NCBI GenBank assembly: GCA_011390785.1
Contig: JAABRR010000020.1
Location: 26,941-90,940, forward strand
Direction of reading: 5' to 3'
Origin: Sphingobacteriia bacterium
Lineage (GTDB): Bacteria; Bacteroidota; Bacteroidia; Bacteroidales; UBA7960
DNA length: 64,000 nt
In this document: piece by piece, positions 20,433-28,672 of the stretch
Layout: every line of letters starts with the position of its first letter
Position numbering within the stretch: position 1 is the stretch's first letter
Notes under the pieces: generated by a model
Told to the model about the DNA's origin: nothing
The model's input: the letters and a program-made list of their open reading frames with translations, nothing else
The model's database searches: none
Made by a program: the position numbers and the translations under genes

Positions 20433-20801
20433 AAGTAATCCTTTAAATCATTAATATTTTAGTAACTGTTATTAATTAATCGTTCAATTTAAGCTTATTC
20501 AGGTACCATTTTACCCGTTTTCTTTCTCAAAAAAACACTCTCTTTTAACCATATTGGCATCATCATCGAGGGCAATAGATATTAAAAAAGAGTGCTTTTA
20601 AAGAATTAACGAATGAAATTTGAATACTTACTAAATTAGAACGATTTTGTTGTTACAAAAATAAGACCATCGAAAGTAATGGTCAATCCCCATAAATAGT
20701 GATTTTTATTTTTTCTCGTAGATATTTGGGGTGCGATTTTCCTTCTTCTTCTTCAAACATAAATTTATAAGTAACTTCGGTAAATCATAAAACAATAAAC
20801 T
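20433..20801. other. Divergent intergenic region, FecA-like gene and aldo/keto reductase
   Basis: This 369-base gap holds the minus-strand promoter described at 20656-20686. A small inverted repeat GACCAT/ATGGTC (20665-20670 with 20679-20684) overlaps that promoter's spacer and -33 end, and could be an operator. No RNA gene or open frame stands out. A TAACTTCG at 20771-20778 is a poor match to a plus-strand -7 box. Confidence 0.4.
20656..20686 (-). promoter_or_regulatory. Candidate promoter for the FecA-like receptor
   Basis: On the minus strand, TTG (20686-20684), 20 bases, then a perfect -7 box TATTTTTG (20663-20656). The leader would be about 215 bases long. The overlapping 6-bp inverted repeat could be a regulator site, but I do not see a recognisable Fur box. 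Confidence 0.45.
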
Positions 20802-21740
20802 ATGGACAGTAAGAAAAGTATCAATCGGCGCGAATTTATAACCAGAAGCGCAAAATACAGTGCTGCAACTATGTTAATAGGATTTGGTGCATCACGACTG
20901 ATGGCCGGGATGAATACGGCATATTCCGCTGTTGCAATTCCTAAGACAACACTCAACAATAAACTTGCTATGCCTATGCTTGGTTTTGGCACCAATACCC
21001 TGAATGGGGATGTGTGTGTAAAATGCGTATCTGAAGCTATTTCGGTGGGATATCGGCTAATTGATACCGCCCACATTTACCGAAATGAAGAGTTCGTTGG
21101 ACAGGGAATAAAACAAAGTGGAATCAATAGAGAAGATCTGTTTATAACATCGAAACTTTGGGTGGATGATTCGGGGTATGAAAGTTCAAAACGGGCATTC
21201 GAAACATCCATCTCAAAACTGGGTACCAACTATCTGGATCTGTATCTTATTCATCGGCCAAGAGGTGACGTTAAAGGCTCATGGAAAGCTATGGAAGAAC
21301 TTTACGGGGAAGGTAGGATTAAAGCCATCGGGGTTAGTAATTTTGAGCCATCGCAACTCGATGAGTTAATGGAATATGCTACCGTTAAACCAGCCATTAA
21401 CCAGATTGAAGCCCATGTATTCTTTCAACAGTTTGCAGCCCAGCAATATCTTCAGAATAACAATATCCAAATGCAGGGCTGGTCGCCGTTTGCAGCAGCC
21501 CGTAACGGAATTTTTGAAAACTCCGTATTGACTGAAATTGGCAGAAAGCACAACAAAACCATTGCCCAGGTATGCTTGAGATGGCTTCACCAAAGAGGCA
21601 TTGTCGTTATACCACGAACAACGAAAAAAGCTCATATGATAGAAAATCTTAATATTTTCGATTTTGAGCTTGATGCATCCGACTTTCAAACCATTGCAAA
21701 ACTTGATTTGAATACCACACAATTTCCAGAGTGGGAATAG
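20802..21740 (+). CDS. Tat-exported aldo/keto reductase
   Basis: An NAD(P)H-dependent oxidoreductase of the AKR superfamily, 312 aa. A twin-arginine signal (SINRREFI, R9-R10) precedes a hydrophobic segment, so the folded, cofactor-loaded protein should be exported to the periplasm. The catalytic tetrad is complete: D88 and Y93 in DTAHIY, K118 in TSKLW and H151 in LIHRP. The nucleotide-binding end is visible as VVIPRTTKKAHMIEN. Length is normal after removing the roughly 45-residue leader. The substrate cannot be told from sequence. The gene stands alone and is divergent from the FecA-like receptor. Export of an AKR is less common than a cytoplasmic location, but Tat-tagged versions are known in this phylum. 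Confidence 0.88.
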   Translation: MDSKKSINRREFITRSAKYSAATMLIGFGASRLMAGMNTAYSAVAIPKTTLNNKLAMPMLGFGTNTLNGDVCVKCVSEAISVGYRLIDTAHIYRNEEFVGQGIKQSGINREDLFITSKLWVDDSGYESSKRAFETSISKLGTNYLDLYLIHRPRGDVKGSWKAMEELYGEGRIKAIGVSNFEPSQLDELMEYATVKPAINQIEAHVFFQQFAAQQYLQNNNIQMQGWSPFAAARNGIFENSVLTEIGRKHNKTIAQVCLRWLHQRGIVVIPRTTKKAHMIENLNIFDFELDASDFQTIAKLDLNTTQFPEWE

Positions 21741-22095
21741 CGAAACTATTTATGTAAAACTTTTCTAAAATACGGTTATAATACCGTTACTGTATTTTAT
21801 ACCTGAAAGGGAGATTAACAAAACAGAACTCCATAAAACACACAATTAACGGATTAATTACCACGTCTCAAAGGGGATTAATATTTCCAATAATATTCCA
21901 GAAATACTTCAATCAGGTAAAAAAGTATTTTAAAACGAATTATTAGGACTTTAAAAAAACAATTAGCCAATTTTCTAATAATTTCGAATTAATTTTGATT
22001 AGCTTTTTAAAAACTACTTAAGAAACCCGTTATCTCCGGTTCGATTGAGCCTTAAATCAATGTAAAATTTAAAACAACAAACTAAACAACAAACT
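21741..22095. other. Intergenic region after the aldo/keto reductase
   Basis: Near the start is a weak hairpin (ACGGT 21772-21776 with ACCGT 21783-21787, flanked by AAAATAC and GTATTTT) that could terminate the reductase transcript. Further on, TAATTTTG at 21990-21997 fits a -7 box for the lipoprotein gene at 22096. The rest is AT-rich, and I see nothing else in it. Confidence 0.35.
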
Positions 22096-22596
22096 TTGAT
22101 TGTGAAAAATAATATACCAGTAAACGGGGCAAGTAACAGCCTGCAGAATTCATCTTTAAAACCTTTTAAATACATCAAATCATGGGTTTTAAGTAAAAAC
22201 TATATTCTTCTGATGCTTATTGCATCTGCAGCATTACTCTCAGCCTGCACTGCTCAAAGCAGATTATTATCAAGATTAAAAACCGAATGGAATATAGTAG
22301 AGTATGAAGTAAGGAACAATGATGGATCGGGCACTACTATTGAAAATGCAGGCACTATAACTTTTAACAGCAACGGCCAGGGTTCACAATCCTTTACTAC
22401 ATCAATAACCCATACCGGACAAACCGCTGATTCACAGTTTAACTGGGAAAATACTGCCAATACCGTAACTATCAGAACCACTGACAACCAACAGCCCAGA
22501 GTTTGGATTGTTGTCAACTCAAGCAGAACATCGCAAGAATGGTACTCTACCGATAGCGCAGGTAATGTGCAGGTAATGAAACTTGAACGAAAGTAG
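22096..22596 (+). CDS. Lipocalin-like lipoprotein
   Basis: A 166-residue protein. An unusually long N-terminal leader (about 50 residues) contains a hydrophobic segment ending in a lipobox LLSAC (C51). Starts available are TTG (22096) or GTG (22102); the first internal ATG would leave too short a signal, so the long leader seems real. The mature part begins LLSRLKTEWNIVEYEV and continues with ITFNSNGQGS-type strands, the pattern of lipocalin-like DUF domains in small Bacteroidota lipoproteins. It probably sits in the outer or inner membrane facing the periplasm. The transcript ends at a strong terminator 31 bases downstream. Ligand unknown. Confidence 0.72.
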   Translation: MIVKNNIPVNGASNSLQNSSLKPFKYIKSWVLSKNYILLMLIASAALLSACTAQSRLLSRLKTEWNIVEYEVRNNDGSGTTIENAGTITFNSNGQGSQSFTTSITHTGQTADSQFNWENTANTVTIRTTDNQQPRVWIVVNSSRTSQEWYSTDSAGNVQVMKLERK

Positions 22597-22626
22597 CAAA
22601 TTATTTCAGTTCTGTTTTTTTACTAT

Positions 22627-22670
22627 TTGACAAAAGCCCGGTTATTAATATAAAACCGGGCTTTTGTCAA
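22627..22670. terminator. Strong hairpin terminator
   Basis: A perfect 17-bp inverted repeat (22627-22643 with 22654-22670, core AAAAGCCCGG/CCGGGCTTTT) with a 10-base loop. The A and T runs within the arms make it work in either direction. It closes the lipocalin-like gene. Confidence 0.85.
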
Positions 22671-22830
22671 TAAAATTTATAAGATTTTCTAAAGTAAGAA
22701 ATCATGTAAATCAAAAATAAAAGAAAGATTGAAATCCATGGTATTAATATCAGTAAAAATTTTGCCAAATAATTACTGGTTTCTACAATAAAACTTAAAT
22801 GTAAATATATTAATTAAACTGCATAAAAAC

Positions 22831-23526
22831 ATGAAAAATACAATTTGTACTTTTACTTTTATACTATTAAACATTCTGCTAATCAGTTCAGTATCAAACG
22901 CACAAGGTTTTCGCTTAGGGCTAAAAGCATCTCCATCTTTAGCTTGGATGAACCCAAAAACTGACGAATTTACATCAGAAGGAAATAGTACAGGGTTTAC
23001 TTACGGATTAATAACGGAATATTTTTTCACAGAACAATATGGTTTTTCCAGTGGTTTGGAAGTTTCCTACCTTGGGGGCAAACTGAATTACCCGGTTGAT
23101 GAAGTTATAGATGATGTATCTTTTGATGAGTTGGAAAGGGTCTATCGATTGCAGGTTATGGAATTACCTCTTGCATTAAAAATGAAATCTCGTGATATTT
23201 TAGGTATTAGTTATTTCGGAAAATTTGGCTTGGGAATGGGTATTGTTTTAAGTGCAAAAGCCGATGATTACTTTTCTGCGTCTCAGGGTAACTCGAAAGA
23301 AACACAGGCAGATAAAAAAATAATGGGAGACATATCTTTTGGCCGGATATCTTTGATATTAGGCGGTGGAGCAGAATATGAAATTGGAGGTGGGGTTTCG
23401 ATCATCGGGGGCATCAACTTCAACAATGGCTTTACCAATATTCTTCTAAATAATAATGAAGTAACAGGCAAAAGGAATAATGCCCGAACCAATTATCTTG
23501 AATTGTCATTAGGAGTAATGTTTTAA
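22831..23526 (+). CDS. Outer-membrane beta-barrel protein (PorT/OMP_b-brl type)
   Basis: 231 aa with a clear signal peptide (cleavage near SNAQG). It then shows the alternating strands of a small eight-stranded barrel: FRLGLKASPSLAW, YGFSSGLEVSYLGGK, SYFGKFGLGMGIV and the final NYLELSLGVMF ending in Phe. This is the general Bacteroidota outer-membrane barrel family that includes PorT-like proteins, many of unknown role. It is the first of several envelope genes running in the same direction to 32.9 kb; the spacing to the next (154 bases) leaves room for separate promoters. No enzymatic motif is seen. Confidence 0.78.
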   Translation: MKNTICTFTFILLNILLISSVSNAQGFRLGLKASPSLAWMNPKTDEFTSEGNSTGFTYGLITEYFFTEQYGFSSGLEVSYLGGKLNYPVDEVIDDVSFDELERVYRLQVMELPLALKMKSRDILGISYFGKFGLGMGIVLSAKADDYFSASQGNSKETQADKKIMGDISFGRISLILGGGAEYEIGGGVSIIGGINFNNGFTNILLNNNEVTGKRNNARTNYLELSLGVMF

Positions 23527-23680
23527 TAAGAACCAGCATTGGTATTGCCATAACAGAACTTGCCAGTCTTACTTGTTGAAATATTAATTCAACAAATAGC
23601 AATCAACATATTTCCCTGGTGATACCTGAGGGATACTTGCCATCAGATCTTCAATGTTTTCATTTCGAAAAATAAAGTAA

Positions 23681-24457
23681 ATGAAAAATCTAGTCTTAAC
23701 GGTAATCTTTTCAGGAATGCTCGTCCAAACTCTCGGGCAGTTTAGCCTGGACATATCAGGCGGATTGGCTGCCCAAAGCTATAATAAGGTTCAGGTTCCA
23801 GGCGAGCAGGGAACTGCTTTTGATTTGTATAAGGATTTCGAAATTCAGGGACCTGCATTGTACTTTACCGTTAAACCTGGCTATTGTTTTAAGGAAAAAA
23901 ACCACTTCTTTTTATTGTATGCACCCCTGAGTGTAAATTATGAGGGTGCTGCGCCTTTTGATATCAGTTATCAGAATACAACTTTTCTTCAGGGCCAAAA
24001 TATAGAAGCGTACTATAAATTTAACAGCTATAGATTAACCTACAGAAGAGATGTTTATAGCTCTGCGAAATGGCTTTTGGGAGTTGGTTTTACTGCCAAA
24101 ATCAGGGATGCCGAAATTCGCTTAACATCTGGCAATGTAAGTGATTATAAAGATGATTTAGGTTTTGTACCCTTGCTTAATTTGTATGCTGAATACAATT
24201 TCAATAATTGGTCTACATTTTTTGAAGGTGACGGACTGGCCGGTGGTCCCGGAAGAGCTTTCGACCTGTACCTGGGAGGGAAAATATCAGTTAATGATTA
24301 TCTGCAAATAAAGGCAGCATACAGAATGGTTGAAGGCGGAGCCGATGTAAGTTCTGTTTACAACTTCACCATGCTGCATTTTGCCAATTTGGGTTTGATT
24401 ATTAATTTTAACGATTATCCCAACCTGGAGGTTTGCCGGGTCGGAGTCCCGAAATAG
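23681..24457 (+). CDS. Putative outer-membrane beta-barrel protein
   Basis: 258 aa with signal peptide MKNLVLTVIFSGMLVQTLG and cleavage before QFSLDISGG. The rest is rich in alternating hydrophobic/polar strands with aromatic girdles (ALYFTVKPGYCF, WLLGVGFTAKIRD, LNLYAEYNFNNW, MLHFANLGLIINF), consistent with a 10-12 stranded barrel. The final 13 residues after the last strand are polar, which is a little unusual for a barrel that normally ends on a strand. I do not recognise a named family. The context is an envelope/stress gene run. Confidence 0.68.
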   Translation: MKNLVLTVIFSGMLVQTLGQFSLDISGGLAAQSYNKVQVPGEQGTAFDLYKDFEIQGPALYFTVKPGYCFKEKNHFFLLYAPLSVNYEGAAPFDISYQNTTFLQGQNIEAYYKFNSYRLTYRRDVYSSAKWLLGVGFTAKIRDAEIRLTSGNVSDYKDDLGFVPLLNLYAEYNFNNWSTFFEGDGLAGGPGRAFDLYLGGKISVNDYLQIKAAYRMVEGGADVSSVYNFTMLHFANLGLIINFNDYPNLEVCRVGVPK

Positions 24458-24631
24458 CCATTTTAGCCAGTATAGTAGTTATAAGAACAATGATCAGCTA
24501 TTTCCTTGAAAAAGAGATTGAGAAATTCAATGCAAAAGAATGATTATAGTGAGTACAATTTTTAAAATCGGGGCCAATGCCGGCTCAAAAACTGGCAACA
24601 TGGTAATATTAATCTTTAAATTTTTAAAACT

Positions 24632-24907
24632 ATGAATAGAAAAGAAAAAGTAAAAAAACAAATTGACGAAATGGATGACCAAATCAAAGTCTGGGAAACC
24701 AAATTTGAAAACATTAAAGCTGAAACCAAAGTCCAGTAAAATGAGAAACTGGCTGCTTTGAAAGCCAAAAGAGATGAAGTTAAGGTCAGGTACGACGAAC
24801 TTGCTGATGCATCAGAAGAAAAATGGGCAGAAGCAAAAGGCGTATTTTCTTCCGCTTCTGAATCTTTCAATGAAGGATTTAACAAGCTTAAATCTCTATT
24901 TGATTAA
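24632..24907 (+). pseudogene. Coiled-coil stress-type protein interrupted by an in-frame TAA
   Basis: A 92-codon frame starts at the ATG 24632 and reads MNRKEKVKKQIDEMDDQ. It meets TAA at 24737-24739 (codon 36), then continues in the same frame as NEKLAALKAKRDEVKV to a second stop at 24905-24907. The whole is a charged heptad-repeat helix with a C-terminal SASESFNEGFNKLKS tail. This resembles the small sll1863-like stress proteins often found beside LapA, DUF2254 and general-stress genes. One base change (for example TAT or AAA to TAA) explains the break. Because no frame is lost, the decay is recent, the read has an error, or there is readthrough. A 35-residue peptide is the only uninterrupted product. 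Confidence 0.7.
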
Positions 24908-25020
24908 AGAGGTAAATGTAAATTTTGCAGGATGCATTTTTTACAGCCTGTAAATTTCTTTATTAAACCTGCGAAAACTAAAATTTGATTTTGAAAAACA
25001 CAATCTTTCACCAAAATCCA

Positions 25021-25872
25021 ATGATCATGAAAACCTTACATATTTTATGCGTTTTATTTATTTTAACAAGCCTTTCGGGCTGCAAATACAAAAATGAAGC
25101 TCTTGAACTTCAAAAACAAAATGAGGACTTAGCTATTCAATTGACTAAAAGCGATTCTTTGTCCAATGCTTATCGTTCAACACTTAGGGAGATTGAGGCA
25201 GCCTTTGACAGTATCATGCCAGTAGATGCATCATTAGATGCAACTTCAGAAGGAAGGAAATTAACAACAAGACTAACCAACAAACTGAATGAAATAAATG
25301 AACTATTTATTGAAAAAGAAAAAAATTACAATGCACTAAATAGCAGGCTTATCAATTCAAATAAAATGATTGCGGATATGTCTGTAAAGACTGAAGAACT
25401 AAACCGCAAGATAAGTGAAAAAGACAGTGTCAATGGTTCATTAAACAAGGAAATAGCTGGGCTTGAAAAACAGATTGCCGATCAATTATCACAAATGGAT
25501 TCGGTTATTCAGGAAAAGCGAAAATTAAATGAAGCATTTGAAAAGAAAACCAATACAGCCTTTTTTATTGCTGATAGTGAAAGAGAACTAAGAGATAAGG
25601 ATATAATTGAAAAAACGGGTGGTTTTCTTGGCTTCCTGGGCCGAGTGAATACGTTAAATCCAAAACTTGATAAAAGTCAATTAGAAATGATTGATATAAG
25701 AGAGAAAACGACCTTTACCCTGAATGCAGAAAGCAAACAAATTGAATTTGTTACCAAACATCATTCTGCAAGTTATGAGTTGACTGATTCAGGCACAGGA
25801 AAATCCTTGCTCACGGTTAAGGATCCGGCAGAATTCTGGATGTATTCAAAATACCTTGTAATTACATATTGA
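25021..25872 (+). CDS. Coiled-coil lipoprotein of unknown function
   Basis: About 283 aa from the ATG at 25021 (another at 25027; a TTG at 24985 is less likely). The lipobox SLSGC gives lipid attachment at C21. Residues 25-180 are a long series of heptads rich in Lys, Glu and Leu (LELQKQNEDLAIQL, LNRKISEKDSVNG), broken by a short loop near IMPVDASLDA. The last 90 residues look beta-rich (TTFTLNAESKQIEFVT, SLLTVKDPAEFW). An elongated coiled coil anchored in a membrane suggests spanning or bridging of the periplasm. I recognise no family. It lies within the envelope/stress run, just after the broken coiled-coil gene. Confidence 0.72.
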   Translation: MIMKTLHILCVLFILTSLSGCKYKNEALELQKQNEDLAIQLTKSDSLSNAYRSTLREIEAAFDSIMPVDASLDATSEGRKLTTRLTNKLNEINELFIEKEKNYNALNSRLINSNKMIADMSVKTEELNRKISEKDSVNGSLNKEIAGLEKQIADQLSQMDSVIQEKRKLNEAFEKKTNTAFFIADSERELRDKDIIEKTGGFLGFLGRVNTLNPKLDKSQLEMIDIREKTTFTLNAESKQIEFVTKHHSASYELTDSGTGKSLLTVKDPAEFWMYSKYLVITY

Positions 25873-26072
25873 TCGCAGCATGACAGTCTAAAGCGCCTCA
25901 TTCATATACGATACAACCTGAAAATGAGAACCTTATTCTGAAAAAGCATTTAAAGTCGGGTATCTTTTTTAGTATTAAAACTGAAATGGAGTGGTTTCAT
26001 TAAATTAAAAAAATGAAAGAGGCTTGCCATGTAAGTTCCATCTTACCATTAATTTAACTAAATTTCATTTTT

Positions 26073-26312
26073 ATGAAAACTTTGAAAACGATTTTGCTGA
26101 TCATTCTTGTTATTATTGCTTTATTTTTTGCATTTCAGAATTTTCAAACTGTAGATATTTCATTTTATAAATGGAGTGCTAAAATGCCTTTGTCATTGGC
26201 AATTCTCGGCATATATATTTTTGGAGCACTATCCGGCGGTGTTTTATTCTCTTTGTTGAAAAAAATAATTACTTTGGATAAAAAAACCGATAAAATTAAA
26301 AATCACTCCTGA
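26073..26312 (+). CDS. LapA-domain (DUF1049) small membrane protein
   Basis: 79 aa with two hydrophobic helices (about 5-21 and 40-63) separated by the characteristic NFQTVDISFYKWSAKMPLSL segment and followed by a short basic tail. This is the LapA/DUF1049 pattern: inner-membrane peptides linked in enterobacteria to lipopolysaccharide assembly (LapA/YciS) and, in Bacteroidota, commonly placed among stress genes. An interval of 63 bases separates it from the DUF2254 gene, so the two could share a transcript. Family call is good; the role here is by analogy only. Confidence 0.8.
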   Translation: MKTLKTILLIILVIIALFFAFQNFQTVDISFYKWSAKMPLSLAILGIYIFGALSGGVLFSLLKKIITLDKKTDKIKNHS

Positions 26313-26375
26313 CAATAACCTGCTACATTTAGATATCACTGGTATTAAAAATGTGTAAGATATACCAGATACATT

Positions 26376-27719
26376 GTGGCAAAAATCATTTATGAAGCAA
26401 TGAAAAAACTGCAACATATATGGGAAGAACTCAATGCAAGCTTTTGGTTTATACCCATACTTATGATTTTGATTACCATGGGCTCAGCCATAGGGTTTAT
26501 CTATCTGGATAGTGAAATCGGGTATACTCAGGAAGGAATTTTAAAATACCTTCTACCGGTCAGTGTTGATTCAGCAAGAAGCATACTTACCATCATTGCC
26601 GGTGCTATGATTGGAATTGCCGGTACCGTTTTTTCCATTACCCTTGTGGTGCTTACCCTGGCATCTTCTCAACTGGGTTCGCGACTGGTCCGGAATTTTA
26701 TGTACGATAAACTCAATCAGGTTGTTTTGGGCACCTATGTCTCATCTTTTGTGTATTGCCTGATCATCCTTAGTTCTCTAAAAGAAAATGAAAATTTTGA
26801 ATTTATCCCGGCCATTTCCGTTTTAGCAGCTCTTGCATCGGCTATTGCAGGAATTATATTGCTCGTTGTTTTTATTCATCATGTTTCCATGAGTATACAA
26901 TCCGACAAGGTGATCTCCGATATTTCTGACGCCATGTCGAAAAGTATCAAAAAACTCTTTCCTGATGATATAGGCCATGAAGAGGATGAAAAACCGATTC
27001 CCGATATCGACATGCTGAAACAAAAATATGCTTTCAAACTTGAGATCAGGAGTAAAAAAAATGGTTATTTGCAATCAGTTGATGGTGACGGATTGCTAAA
27101 CATTGCGCACGAAAACGACGGCATAATTATTTTGCATCATCGGCCTGGTGACTTTTTGGTACAGGAAATGATTGTTTGCGAAATAATTTCCAATAAAGAG
27201 TTGGATAAAGACTTGGATGAGAAAATCCATGATGATTTCATTATCGGTAAAGTGCGCACACCCCTTCAGGATGCTGAGTTTTCAATCCACCAGATGGTTG
27301 AAGTGGCATCAAAGGCATTATCGCCGGGGGTGAACGATCCCTATACTGCCATTGCCTGTATTGACAACCTGACCTCTGTAATGTGCTATCTTACCGGAGT
27401 TAAATACCCAACCCCTTATCGTTATGATTCAGAAGATAAACTAAGAGTAATTGCTGATAATCATTCATTTGCCGGTATGCTTGATGCAGCGTTTAACCAG
27501 ATCAGGCAATTTGCAGAAGGAAGTCCATCCGTAATGATAAGGTTGCTCGAAGCAATGATTTCCATCAACCAGTTTACCCGCAACAGCAATCAAAAGAAAC
27601 AAGTCTTGCAGCATGCCGAAATGGTTATGAACGCTGCCAAAAGAACCTTTCATGAACCACGCGACCTGAAAGACATGAAGAAAAGATACAAAAGCATAAG
27701 TCAAATGCACTCAGGTTAA
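26376..27719 (+). CDS. DUF2254 predicted membrane protein
   Basis: 447 aa from a GTG at 26376; an ATG at 26400 gives MKKLQHIWEELNASFWFIP, which better matches the family's beginning and may be the true start. Four hydrophobic segments occur in the first 180 residues (FWFIPILMILITMGSAIGF, SILTIIAGAMIGIAGTVFS, VVLGTYVSSFVYCLIIL, AALASAIAGIILLVVFI). They are followed by a soluble domain with the DUF2254 signatures SPGVNDPYTAIACIDNL and DNHSFAGMLDAAFNQIRQ. Function of the family is unknown; it is found in bacterial inner membranes next to osmotic or general stress genes. Here it directly precedes the PPK2-treZ-treY genes. Confidence 0.85.
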   Translation: MAKIIYEAMKKLQHIWEELNASFWFIPILMILITMGSAIGFIYLDSEIGYTQEGILKYLLPVSVDSARSILTIIAGAMIGIAGTVFSITLVVLTLASSQLGSRLVRNFMYDKLNQVVLGTYVSSFVYCLIILSSLKENENFEFIPAISVLAALASAIAGIILLVVFIHHVSMSIQSDKVISDISDAMSKSIKKLFPDDIGHEEDEKPIPDIDMLKQKYAFKLEIRSKKNGYLQSVDGDGLLNIAHENDGIIILHHRPGDFLVQEMIVCEIISNKELDKDLDEKIHDDFIIGKVRTPLQDAEFSIHQMVEVASKALSPGVNDPYTAIACIDNLTSVMCYLTGVKYPTPYRYDSEDKLRVIADNHSFAGMLDAAFNQIRQFAEGSPSVMIRLLEAMISINQFTRNSNQKKQVLQHAEMVMNAAKRTFHEPRDLKDMKKRYKSISQMHSG

Positions 27720-27781
27720 ACACGAAACGAATCACAGAATACAAGTTCTCAAGGTAGATTCACTAAAAAGCTTTTCATACT

Positions 27782-28666
27782 ATGAAAGAATTAAAAGCCA
27801 ACGATTTTATCGTTACAAAATCCGTTAAACTAAATGAAATACCAACCGTATTGGAAACGGACGAATCAAAAAAGCATAAGAAAAAAGCCCTTAAAAAGGT
27901 TGGAAAAAAGCTTGCCAAATTACAGAATACGATGTATGCACACAACCGTCATGGAGTGCTTGTTTGTTTGCAAGGCATGGATACATCAGGAAAAGACAGT
28001 CTTATCAGAGAAGTATTCAGCAAACTCAACCCACGCGGAATAGTGGTTCATAGCTTTAAGTCGCCTACAAATAAAGAGCTCCAGCACGACTATTTGTGGC
28101 GGCATTATGTTGCTTTGCCTGAAAAAGGAAAGTATTCGATCTTTAACCGCAGCCATTATGAAAATGTACTGGTAACAAGAGTAAATCCCGAATATTTGCT
28201 TTTCGAGAATATCCCACACCTAAAGAAAGTTGAAGATATACCCACTGATTTTTGGGAAAAGAGGCTTAACCAAATCAGAAACTTTGAAGAACATATTGCG
28301 CAGAATGGAATCGTTGTATTTAAATTCTTTTTGCACCTGAGCAAAGAAGAACAAAGACTGCGATTGCTTAGAAGACTGGATAAAAAAGACAAAAACTGGA
28401 AATTTGCCCCCAGCGATTTAAGCGAAAGAGAACTATGGGATGAGTACATTCATTATTACGAAGAAGCCATTAACAAGACATCACTGCCCCACGCACCCTG
28501 GTACATTATACCTGCCGATGATAAGCCAATGGCCAGATACCTGGTAGCGAAAATTATTTATGAAAAAATGGCACAATATACCAATATCATCGAACCCCTT
28601 GCAGATGCTAATCTTTTACAAAATATTGATATGTACAAAGAAATGCTTTCCAGAAAAGATGATTAA
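27782..28666 (+). CDS. Polyphosphate kinase 2 family protein
   Basis: 294 aa. Family PPK2 enzymes move phosphate between polyphosphate and nucleotides, usually making ADP/ATP or GTP from polyphosphate. Walker A is GMDTSGKDS near residues 66-74, and the lid and Walker B segments are seen as SFKSPTNKEL, DYLWRHYVALPEKG and IFNRSHYENVLV. Length and motifs match the class acting on nucleoside mono- or diphosphates, though the nucleotide preference cannot be read from sequence. It starts 62 bases after the DUF2254 gene and ends 6 bases before treZ, so it is almost certainly co-transcribed with the trehalose genes. Coupling polyphosphate-derived energy to trehalose accumulation under stress is an inference. 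Confidence 0.9.
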   Translation: MKELKANDFIVTKSVKLNEIPTVLETDESKKHKKKALKKVGKKLAKLQNTMYAHNRHGVLVCLQGMDTSGKDSLIREVFSKLNPRGIVVHSFKSPTNKELQHDYLWRHYVALPEKGKYSIFNRSHYENVLVTRVNPEYLLFENIPHLKKVEDIPTDFWEKRLNQIRNFEEHIAQNGIVVFKFFLHLSKEEQRLRLLRRLDKKDKNWKFAPSDLSERELWDEYIHYYEEAINKTSLPHAPWYIIPADDKPMARYLVAKIIYEKMAQYTNIIEPLADANLLQNIDMYKEMLSRKDD

Positions 28667-28672
28667 ATAATT

